DNA of 64,000 bases, from assembly GCA_001304875.1 (NCBI GenBank), contig BBZO01000007.1, forward strand, positions 1 through 64,000. Reading direction: 5' to 3'. How positions within the stretch are numbered: position 1 is the first letter of the stretch; each line of letters begins with the position of its first letter. This stretch comes from Clostridia bacterium UC5.1-2E3. Its GTDB lineage: Bacteria > Bacillota > Clostridia > Lachnospirales > Lachnospiraceae. Position numbers and translations under genes: made by a program. This document shows positions 56,746-64,000 of the stretch, one piece after another. The notes beneath the pieces are model-generated. The model searched no databases. It had not been told where the DNA came from and worked only from the letters and a program-made list of their open reading frames with translations.

Positions 56746-57536
56746 CTAGCCAACCAGCTTACTGTATTTCCTCACACTCCGAAACAGATAATGCATCCAA
56801 TAATAAACCGCTGAAAATACATTCAACCCAATATACCGGTACACCCGATAGGTCATCTTCGCCGCCTTCCACTTATTCCCCGATTTCGATCCCGCAGACA
56901 AACGGTATATGAGTAAAGGTTCATCAACTCCAAACGCAGTCTTTCCATCTCTTAAAATCTGCAGCCATACTGCAAAATCTTCATGTAAAAAATCTCCTGC
57001 CATTTTGTATTTGCAGACCAAACTTTTTTTGATCATTACGGAAGAACAGGAAATAACGTTCTGTTTCAGCAATTCTTTGTAGGTCACCTGCGCTGGCACA
57101 TGGAGAAGTCCTACTTTTCTATTCCCATCGGCATCCATAAACGCCGAGCCGGTGAAAATGAACTCACCATGCCTGGCCGCAGCGCAAGACAACTGCTTCT
57201 CCAGCTTGTCTGCCGCCCACGCATCGTCACTGTCCAGAAAGGCGACCCACTCTCCTCTCGCCGCAGCTACACCACGGTTTCTGGATGCGGCCACTCCTAA
57301 ATTTTTATTATTTTTCAGCAGGCGTACTCTTCTATCCTGTTTTATGTATTCTTCTGCAATCTGGCCAGTAGAATCTGATGAAAATCGTCGATGATCAGCA
57401 GCTCTATATTCTGATACGTCTGACACAGCGCGGAATCCACTGCCTGGTGTAAGGTTCGCTGCGCATTGTAGGCAGGCATGATAATGCTTATCATGCCGGA
57501 CACGGCTGTGTCTTCTTTTTGTGTGTCGGTTATCAT
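56746..57536 (-). CDS. Family 2 glycosyltransferase (one frame break)
   Basis: About 263 residues. GT-A core: ISIIMPAYNAQRTLHQAVDS (about 16-35), IELLIIDDFSSDSTGQIA (one T missing near 57385), GVAASRNRGVAAARGEWVAFLDSDDAW with the DxD-like DSDDAW, and ISCSSVMIKKS. No membrane part except a hydrophobic C-terminal region (YIGLNVFSAVYYWMHYLF) that may touch the membrane. Transfers a sugar in surface polymer synthesis, judging by the genes that follow on the other strand. Base composition begins to fall here. Confidence 0.9.
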
Positions 57537-57790
57537 ATATACTTCTCTCCCCGTACTTCTTTATTCTGTGTATGTGTCTTTGCCTTTATATCTATTTTTA
57601 TCTATTTTTTTATATTCCGATTCTTCTGTGACCTTTTTTCACTTCTTAAACTCGTCCTATGCTAATCCTATAGTATTTTAGAGATTCGCGCAAGTGGGGA
57701 ATTTTAGGATGGGAATGAAGGCTACACTCGTCCCAAAATGTTGCATTCGCAACATACAATCCAAAATCCAACCTGAAACAACTGGCAATT
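57537..57790. other. AT-rich divergent gap
   Basis: Divergent gap of about 250 bases between the glycosyltransferase and the CDP-glycerol transferase-like gene. It is rich in T-runs and has -10-like hexamers such as TATAGT, but no convincing promoter pair. A short inverted repeat, TGTTGCATTCGCAACA, is at about 57740-57755. No coding frame is convincing. Confidence 0.4.
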
Positions 57791-58947
57791 ATGAAGCAGA
57801 TCCGATGGGCAATAAAACAAACTCTAAAAATGACAGTTCAGCATATTCTTTTACCTCTTGTGTACGCTTTCTGGCAAGCTGTTTTTCGGAAAAGAGTGCC
57901 TGGACTGATTGTTTTTGCTGACGCGCATCATGATACGCTTCCGTTCAGTATGCAGGTTATGCATGAGGCAGTAAGACAGTGCAGATATACAAGTATCGAC
58001 TTTTTCATGATTACGGCCGGCTCTCAGCGATACAGGCGCTGTGGGTGTCCGTAAAATTCATGAAATTATATGCCCAGGCAAGATACGTATTTATCTGCGA
58101 TAACTTTCTTCCCGTCGCTTCCTGCCGAAAAAATAAAAGGACGAAGGTTATCCAGCTCTGGCATTCCTGCGGGCTGCTCAAAAAGATGGGATATGACACG
58201 GCGGAGGATGTCCCGCGGTTTTATCTGGGAAATGTATATAAAAACTACGACCTTGTGACTGTCAGTGCCCCATGCTGCATCGGTCCGCTCACAAGCGGAA
58301 TGCATCTACGTCCGGGAATTGTCCAGGCCACTGGTGTAAGCCGGACTGATATTTATTTTGATAAACAGTGGTGTGATGACTGCCGGGCGGAATTTTATCA
58401 GATGTATCCCGAAGCAGCGGAAAAGACCGTAATCCTCTGGCTCCCACATTCCGTGGAAATGCCGCGGATCCTTACCAGGCCGGAACAGAAGAGATTAAGA
58501 TACTGGAAAAGCAGCTGGGCAGCCAATATATGGTGATCTGCAAAGTGCATCCGTACATTGACAGAAAAAGCCACCTGTCAGATTGTCCTATTCCTACAGA
58601 ACGGCTCCTGCCGGTGACGGACCTGATGATTACAGATTATTCATCCGTTGTATTTGATTACCTAATATTTAAAAAAACATTTGTATTGTTTGCCCCCGAC
58701 TTAAAGGAATACCAGGAAAAGCGGGGGTTTTATGTGGAGTATGCTTCGCTGTCACCGTACGTGGCCGTAACGGCGAAGAGCTGGAGCGAACAGTGCATGA
58801 CGCCTGGGCTCCGGGGAAAGGGAATGGATCGAAGCATGCCGCGCGTTTCACCTCTCTGCCTGTGATGGAAAGGCAACGGAGCGGATTATGAAACGGCTTG
58901 GATTACAGAAGGAAACCATATGTTTAAACGACTCTTTAATGATATAA
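57791..58947 (+). CDS. CDP-glycerol glycerophosphotransferase family protein (several frame breaks)
   Basis: About 386 residues, TagB/TagF-like. Segments LIVFADAHHDTLPFSMQVMH, SIDFFHDYGRLS-like, QARYVFICDNFLPVA, the hallmark TKVIQLWHSCGLLKKMG (His essential in TagF), YDLVTVSAP, TGVSRTDIYFD, and MVICKVHPYIDRKS followed by VTDLMITDYSSVVFDYLIF. Breaks lie near 58010, 58460 and 58800. The true end is probably the TAA at 58945-58947, overlapping the next gene. Transfers a polyol phosphate from a CDP donor to a growing surface polymer. No good ribosome site precedes the chosen ATG. Confidence 0.85.
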
Positions 58948-59701
58948 AAAAATACTTTCACTATTCCGTTGTATCTGCAAAATCCCAGCTGAAAGCGGAG
59001 GTGGCAAATTCCTATTTAAACTGGATCTGGTGGGTACTCGATCCCCTCTGCTTTATGCTGATTTATACATTTATTTTCGGATACGTGTTTAACTCCAGCG
59101 AGAAATATTTTCCGGTATTTATCTTCATCGGCCTGTCCATGTGGGATTTTTTTAACCGGACAATAACAAACAGCGTAAAAATTGTCAAAAACAATAAAGC
59201 AATCGTGTCAAAAGTTTACCTGCCGAAATATATTCTGATCCTTATAAAGCTCTGGGTAAACGCATTCAAGATGATGATATCCTTTGGAATTGTGGGGATC
59301 ATGATGTTTTTTATCATGTGCCGGCTTCCTGTAACATTATATTTTTTGTGCCCATTCTGCTTGTGCTGGGGCTGTTTACTTTTGGATGCGGGACGTTTCT
59401 TCTGCATTACGGCGTATATGTGGAGGATCTTGCCAACGTGGTCTCCATTGTCCTGCGCTTTGTCTTTTATCTGACCGGAATTTTTTACAGCGTAGAGAAA
59501 CGGATTCCGGGATGGGGCGGGGTGCTGAACCGGTACAATCCGCTGGCATATCTCATTACCTCCATGAGGGAAGCTCTGATTTATGCGCAGACACCGGATC
59601 TTGTCCTGTTAGCGGGATGGATGTTTGTAGGAATTATCCTTTCCCTTGCCGGGATACGTCTCATTTACCGCGAAGAAAACAGCTATGTAAAAGTAATCTG
59701 A
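58920..59701 (+). CDS. ABC-2 polysaccharide/teichoic acid exporter permease, TagG-like (one frame break)
   Basis: About 260 residues with six membrane helices. SQLKAEVANSYLNWIWWVLDP, PVFIFIGLSMWDFFNRTI, IVKNNKAIVSKVYLPKYIL, and GILNRYNPLAYLITSMREAL-type end loop (here NRYNPLAYLITSMREA) are typical of TagG/Wzm. One base is missing near 59330. Works with the following ATPase to move the finished polymer across the membrane. Confidence 0.9.
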
Positions 59702-59717
59702 TCACTGTCAAAGGAAA

Positions 59718-60451
59718 ATGACCATGAACGAATATGCGATAGAGGTAAAGAATCTCTGCATTCACTATAAAGGCCTCAAATCTTATTACATAAAACAGAG
59801 CCTTCTGAGCCGGAAACGGCAGAAGGCAGAGGTTTTCCAGGCTGTCAAAAATGTCAGTTTTTCCGTGCGCGAAGGAGAGATCCTCGGGCTTGTGGGGAAA
59901 AACGGAAGCGGGAAATCGACAATCCTGAACGCAGTCGCCGGGATATTCGCCCCCAACTCGGGAACCATTGATCTCCATGGACATTCGGTTTCCCTGCTTT
60001 CCATCGGGGTCGGGTTCCAGCGGGAGCTGTCGGGCCGGGAAAATATCATCCTGTCCGGAATGCTGCTGGGATTTTCAGAGAAGCAGGTGCGTGAACGCAT
60101 GGAGGAGATCATCGAGTTTTCGGAGCTCGGGGAATTTATCGAGGCACCGGTGAGGACGTACTCGAGCGGCATGTACTCGAAACTGGCGTTTTCCATCACC
60201 GCAATCCTGGAAACAGACATCATGCTGATCGATGAGGTATTAAGCGTCGGGGACGCCAAGTTTAAAAAAAGAGCTACAACAAGATGAAAGAGCTCATCGA
60301 GGACGAGAACCGGACGGTCATCATCGTATCCCACTCTGCGGAAACAATACGGAAGCTGTGTGACCGCGTGCTCTGGATTGACGCGGGAGAGGTGCGGATG
60401 TTTGGGGAGACGGATGTGGTGATGAAGGAGTATGAGGAGTTTATGAATTAA
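59718..60451 (+). CDS. ABC exporter ATPase, TagH/Wzt-like (one frame break)
   Basis: About 244 residues. Walker A GLVGKNGSGKST (about residues 57-68), the polymer-exporter stretch LLSIGVGFQRELSGRENI, signature YSSGMYSKLAFSI, Walker B DIMLIDEVLSVGD and H-loop IIVSHSAETIRKLCDR. One A is missing near 60272 in AAAAAAA. It ends one base before the licD-like start, so the two are coupled. No C-terminal carbohydrate-binding domain, which is TagH-short or Wzt-short form. Confidence 0.92.
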
Positions 60452-61288
60452 ATGATAAATGAACTTTCAGATACTGAAATGCAAAAAATCCATAAAATTC
60501 TTCTTGCTATGCTGAAAGATTTTGATGCCATTTGCTCCAGAAATCGCATCAACTATTTTTTGGGGGGAGGCACCCTTCTGGGAGCAATTCGGCATAATGG
60601 ATTTATACCGTGGGACGACGATGTTGATCTAATGATGCTTCGTGAGGACTATGAAAAGCTCTGCGCTCTTCCTGCTGAAGCATTTCCTGCCCATTTATTT
60701 CTTCAGACACCGCACACAGACCTGGCATATCATGGAGATATGCCCAAAATACGCTTGCGAAATACAGCTTACAGTACAGAGTTTTCTGAACGGTTTCCAG
60801 AAATGCAGCAGGGCTTTTTTATAGATATTTTTGTTCATGATAAAACAGGAAGACACCGCTGGACTCAGCGTTTACATATTTTTGTAACGACACTGACCCG
60901 CTCTTTGGTTTTTCACAAGTGGGATAAAACACCTATGCAGTATTATGGAAAACATCGGATAATTTGCAAAATTTTTTCATGTCTGAACCGGATTTTTCCG
61001 ATGAAATTCTGGGAATGGATGAGAGAACAATCATACCAGTTTTTTTCAAAAAGTAATTCCCCATATCTTTATGACGGTATGGGACAGCATTTACAGCATG
61101 GTGCGTTTCCGCTTTCCTGGCTTGAAAAATCCATAGCAGTCAAATTTGAAAATTTAACCCTTCCGGCTCCATACAAATATGATGAATATTTAAGATATTC
61201 ATATGGAGATTACATGAAGATTCCAGCGCCACAAGATAGAAAAAGGCATAAAATATCTGCTGTCAATTACGGAATATATGAAAATTAA
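60452..61288 (+). CDS. LicD family phosphotransferase
   Basis: An intact 278-residue protein. The LicD hallmark NYFLGGGTLLGAIRHNGFIPWDDDVDL (starting near residue 34) is complete, with IDIFVHDKTG later. LicD proteins transfer phosphocholine or other CDP-linked groups to sugars of teichoic acids and capsules. The ATG directly follows the TagH-like stop. It may use the CDP compound made by the next gene. Confidence 0.92.
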   Translation: MINELSDTEMQKIHKILLAMLKDFDAICSRNRINYFLGGGTLLGAIRHNGFIPWDDDVDLMMLREDYEKLCALPAEAFPAHLFLQTPHTDLAYHGDMPKIRLRNTAYSTEFSERFPEMQQGFFIDIFVHDKTGRHRWTQRLHIFVTTLTRSLVFHKWDKTPMQYYGKHRIICKIFSCLNRIFPMKFWEWMREQSYQFFSKSNSPYLYDGMGQHLQHGAFPLSWLEKSIAVKFENLTLPAPYKYDEYLRYSYGDYMKIPAPQDRKRHKISAVNYGIYEN

Positions 61289-61303
61289 AAGGAGTTTTTT
61301 CTC

Positions 61304-62007
61304 ATGAATATTTTACTGCTGATGATGGGCGGTTCTGGAACACGTTTCGGCGCTGCTATTCCGAAACAATATGTGACGGTTCATGGCCATCCGATCTTCT
61401 ATTACATAATACGTGAATATTTGAAATGCAGGGAAATTCATGCTGTTGTTTTAGTTTCGCACGAAAACTGGATTTCATATGTGAATGAACAGATGAAAAC
61501 GCTCTCTCCAGCCATACCATATCGCATTGTTAGAGGAGGAGCAACACGCTCTGAATCCGTTTTAAATGGGTTAAATGAAGCTGTGACTTTAGGTTCTGAA
61601 AACGATATTGTCCTAATTCACGATGCCACTCATCCATATGTGGACAGGCCTAATTTAGAAGCTGTCATTGAGGCAGTTAAATTATTTGGAGGCGCTACTC
61701 TAGCGGTTGCCAGTATGATACCGTGTATCAGACAGATGAAGCGGGCGTGATCAAGACTGTATTACCCCGTCAGCAGGTTTTTTCCGGCGCATCGCCGGAA
61801 GCGTTCCATCTTGGAGAGCTTCATTCGATTTATCAAAATGCAGACCGTGATGAACTGGAAAAAATGACATCAGCCGGAGCTCTGGCGCTGGCTCATGGAA
61901 TTTCCATGAAAGTTATTCCGACGAATCTTCTCAACCTTAAAATTACTCACTCGGAAGATATGGAATTATTTACACATTTAGCAGACAAATACTTTTTCTC
62001 TGAATAA
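61304..62007 (+). CDS. IspD/TarI-like cytidylyltransferase (one frame break)
   Basis: About 234 residues. N-terminal nucleotide loop MMGGSGTRFGAAIPKQY (about 7-23), RGGATRSESVLNGL (CTP site), VLIHDATHPYVD, and the late MKVIPTNLLNLKITHSEDM. One base is missing near 61715. The IspD fold is shared by MEP cytidylyltransferase and by TarI/Bcs1-type enzymes that make CDP-polyols. In a cluster of CDP-glycerol transferase-like, LicD and polyol enzymes, making a CDP-polyol is more likely than isoprenoid synthesis. Confidence 0.82.
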
Positions 62008-62024
62008 AAGAAAGAAGGTACAAA

Positions 62025-63354
62025 ATGCAGAATCCAATTAGAGAAATGGTGACAAAGCGACAGCTGGGGATCCATTGTGGTGTTCCTTCGTTTTGCTGTG
62101 CAAACAAATTAGTAATTGAAGCTGTTTTGGAACAGGCGAAACGTTTTGACGATACTGTATTAATTGAAGCTACTTCCAATCAAGTAAATCAATACGGCGG
62201 ATATACCAATATGCGCCCCAAAGATTTTCGTAATTTTGTATATCAAATTGCGGATAAGATTGAATTTTCCCGTGAAAAATTGTTCTCGGCGGAGATCATC
62301 TGGGGCCTCTTCCCTGGGTAGATCTTCCCGCAGCCGAGGCCATGGAAAAAGCAAAGGAATTAGTTGCTCTTACAGTAGCGTCTGGATACACAAAAATTCA
62401 TCTTGATACGAGCATGAAGCTCGGGGATGATCCCATTGATGAGCCTCTCTCTGATGAAATCATAGCAGAGCGAGGGGCTGTACTTTATCAGGCGTGCGAA
62501 GCTGCCTTTCGCGAAAGAGTCAAGAAACACCCTGATGCCGTGCACCCTGTTTTTGTAATCGGAAGTGAAGTCCCTGTTCCCGGCGGTTCCCAGGAAGCGG
62601 AGGATAGTGTTACAGTAACAAAACCAGAAAATTTTGAGAAAACACTTCTCGCATATAAAAGGAAATTCGCAGAGTTAGGACTTAACGATGCCTGGAACTA
62701 TATTATTGCTGTAGTAGTGCAGCCCGGCGTTGAATTTGGAAATGAAGAAATCCATCACTACAATCGTATGGATTCTCTGCGTCTTTGTGAATGCCTCAAA
62801 AATATCCAGATATTGTTTTTGAAGGACATTCTACGGATTATCAGGCTCCGACAAAATTAAAGGAAATGGTTGAAGATGGAATTGCAATTATTAAGGTTGG
62901 TCCGGCGCTTACTTTTTCTCTCCGGGAAGCATTGTTTGCACTTAGCATGATGGAAAAGGAATTAATTTCAAATGAATTGGATCGCGCTAATTTTATCGAA
63001 GTTTTAGAGTATGCTATGGTAAAAAATCCGAAGCATTGGGAGAAATATTATCATGGCGATGAACAGCAGCAGGCACTTGAGCGAAAGTATAGTTTTTCGG
63101 ACCGCAGCCGGTATTACATGGCACTTCCAGAGGTAGAAGCTGCTATTAATAAGCTGTTTGATAATTTGAATTCTGTGGAAATACCGCTGAGTATGCTGAG
63201 ACAATATATGCCGCTCCAATATATTAAAGTGCGTGACGGAAAGCTTCCCTGCCGCGCCAGGGAATTAGCAAAAGACAGCATAGTAATGATGGTTGAAGAT
63301 TACAATTATGCGGTGAAGTATAACTATATGATCAGTGGAATCTTTGTCCACTAG
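62025..63354 (+). CDS. Tagatose-1,6-bisphosphate aldolase subunit GatZ/KbaZ-like (two frame breaks)
   Basis: About 443 residues. Start NPIREMVTKRQLGIHCGVPSF; TVLIEATSNQVNQYGGYT; then DHLGPLPWVDLPA-like (break near 62290); TKIHLDTSMKLGDDP; HPVFVIGSEVPVPGG; VVQPGVEFGN; FEGHSTDYQAPTKLKEMV (break near 62800); and IIKVGPALTFSLREALFAL. This is the GatZ/KbaZ family, which supports the class II aldolase GatY. No GatY gene is visible. A GatZ protein in a surface polymer locus is unusual and may act on a sugar phosphate by itself. Confidence 0.85.
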
Positions 63355-63370
63355 AATCTGGAGGAATATT

Positions 63371-64000
63371 ATGAACGCTGCAGTTCTATATGGAAATGAA
63401 GATATAAGATATACAAAATGGCCAGATCCCGATCTGCGTCCTGGTTGTGTAAAAATACGAGTGAAGGCGTGCGGAATCTGTGGATCGGATATTCCGCGAG
63501 TTTTAAAGCATGGTGCTCATTTTTATCCGATCGTTTTAGGCCATGAATTTTCCGGGATCGTGGAGGAAACAGCTGAAAATGTCACAAATCTTTCTGTCGG
63601 AGATCATGTGGCTGGAGTTCCGCTTATTCCCTGCATGAAATGCGACGATTGTATTCGCGGAAATTATTCCCAATGTAAGCATTATAGTTTTATCGGTTCC
63701 AGAGAGCAGGGAGCTTTTGCTGATTACGTTGTGGTTCCCGAAAAAAACGCAGTCAAAGTAGATCCCTCAATCCCTTTTGAACAGGTGGCACTATTTGAGC
63801 CATGTACCGTAGCGCTTCATGGGGTTAAATTAAGCAACTATCGCGGCGGCGGTACTGTTGCTGTATTGGGCGGCGGTACCATTGGGCTTTTTGCGCTGCA
63901 GTGGGCTAAAATATATGGAGCATCTAAGGTAGTTGTATTCGGAAGAAGCAAAGAACATTTAAAAGTGGCGCAGGCACTTGGCGCTGATGCTGTCGTCAGC
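63371..64000 (+). CDS. Zinc-dependent polyol-phosphate dehydrogenase, GatD/TarJ-like (partial)
   Basis: The first 210 residues; the gene runs off the right edge. Zinc alcohol dehydrogenase: catalytic site KACGICGSDIPRVLKHG and VLGHEFSG, structural zinc Cys in IPCMKCDDCIRGNYSQC (with KH after it), REQGAFADYVVVP, and the NAD loop VAVLGGGTIGLFALQWA. It resembles galactitol-1-phosphate 5-dehydrogenase (GatD); ribitol-5-phosphate enzymes (TarJ) share the fold. With the GatZ-like protein and the cytidylyltransferase upstream, it may reduce a ketose phosphate to the polyol phosphate that is then activated with CTP. Starts 16 bases after the GatZ-like gene. Confidence 0.85.
   Translation, partial: MNAAVLYGNEDIRYTKWPDPDLRPGCVKIRVKACGICGSDIPRVLKHGAHFYPIVLGHEFSGIVEETAENVTNLSVGDHVAGVPLIPCMKCDDCIRGNYSQCKHYSFIGSREQGAFADYVVVPEKNAVKVDPSIPFEQVALFEPCTVALHGVKLSNYRGGGTVAVLGGGTIGLFALQWAKIYGASKVVVFGRSKEHLKVAQALGADAVVS

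Noticed and set aside
61304-62007. Housekeeping ispD (isoprenoid synthesis)
   Set aside because: The fold is shared, but the position inside a polymer-export and LicD cluster favours a CDP-polyol role. I could not exclude ispD outright.

Overview
The window looks like chromosome from an anaerobic gut Firmicute, most likely Lachnospiraceae (Clostridium symbiosum/Enterocloster-like). The support is the rny-recX-recA block, two [FeFe]-hydrogenase homologues, a GltS/DcuSR locus, TRAP transporters, high-GC genes with near-consensus vegetative promoters, and a LexA box of the Gram-positive type. No rRNA, tRNA or CRISPR array was seen.

A window-wide property matters for every reader: more than half of the genes, including recA, trxB, purF-like and the hydrogenases, are split by single-base changes. 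Nearly all are losses of one base in a 2-5 base run, and restoring the base restores the family sequence. I treat these as probable base-calling or assembly deletions and annotate each such gene as one CDS, noting the break.

Layout. 1-5361 (minus): a sulfoquinovose catabolic operon of the transaldolase type (SF-transaldolase, SLA reductase, DUF4867 isomerase, GH31 sulfoquinovosidase, TauE exporter, start of a binding lipoprotein), with a strong promoter and an inverted repeat at its start. 5491-8978 (minus): rny, recX, recA. 8979-10560: low-GC island with a GNAT gene and relics of a mobile element. 10661-13886: MBL hydrolase, subtilase, iron alcohol dehydrogenase. 14085-20773: PurF paralogue, TAXI binding protein, GltS with its DcuS/DcuR-like two-component system, PPOX protein. 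20797-25482: an operon of thioredoxin-like ferredoxin, sensory [FeFe]-hydrogenase with PAS domain, SpoIIE-type phosphatase and group B-like hydrogenase. 25491-29222 (plus): NitT/TauT-like ABC transporter and a DUF3089 lipoprotein. 29283-42627 (mostly minus): LD-carboxypeptidase/HAD, RlmH, an acyltransferase-esterase-lipase operon, GNAT, orphan OmpR regulator, ComEA, DMT protein, a 233-bp inverted repeat, NlpC/P60 hydrolase and TrxB.

42676-56085: dispersed hairpin repeats, a NUDIX gene, and two separate TRAP operons, each with its own GntR/FCD regulator and palindromic operator. The first carries a nitrilase-type amidase and a DUF2848 protein; the second a short-chain dehydrogenase. Small proteins of 47 and 48 residues lie at 32545 and 50283. 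56154-64000: a hotdog thioesterase, then a lower-GC surface-polymer locus (GT2, CDP-glycerol transferase-like, TagG/TagH-like ABC exporter, LicD, IspD/TarI-like cytidylyltransferase, GatZ-like aldolase subunit, GatD-like dehydrogenase). This last set suggests a CDP-polyol-built teichoic-acid-like polymer.
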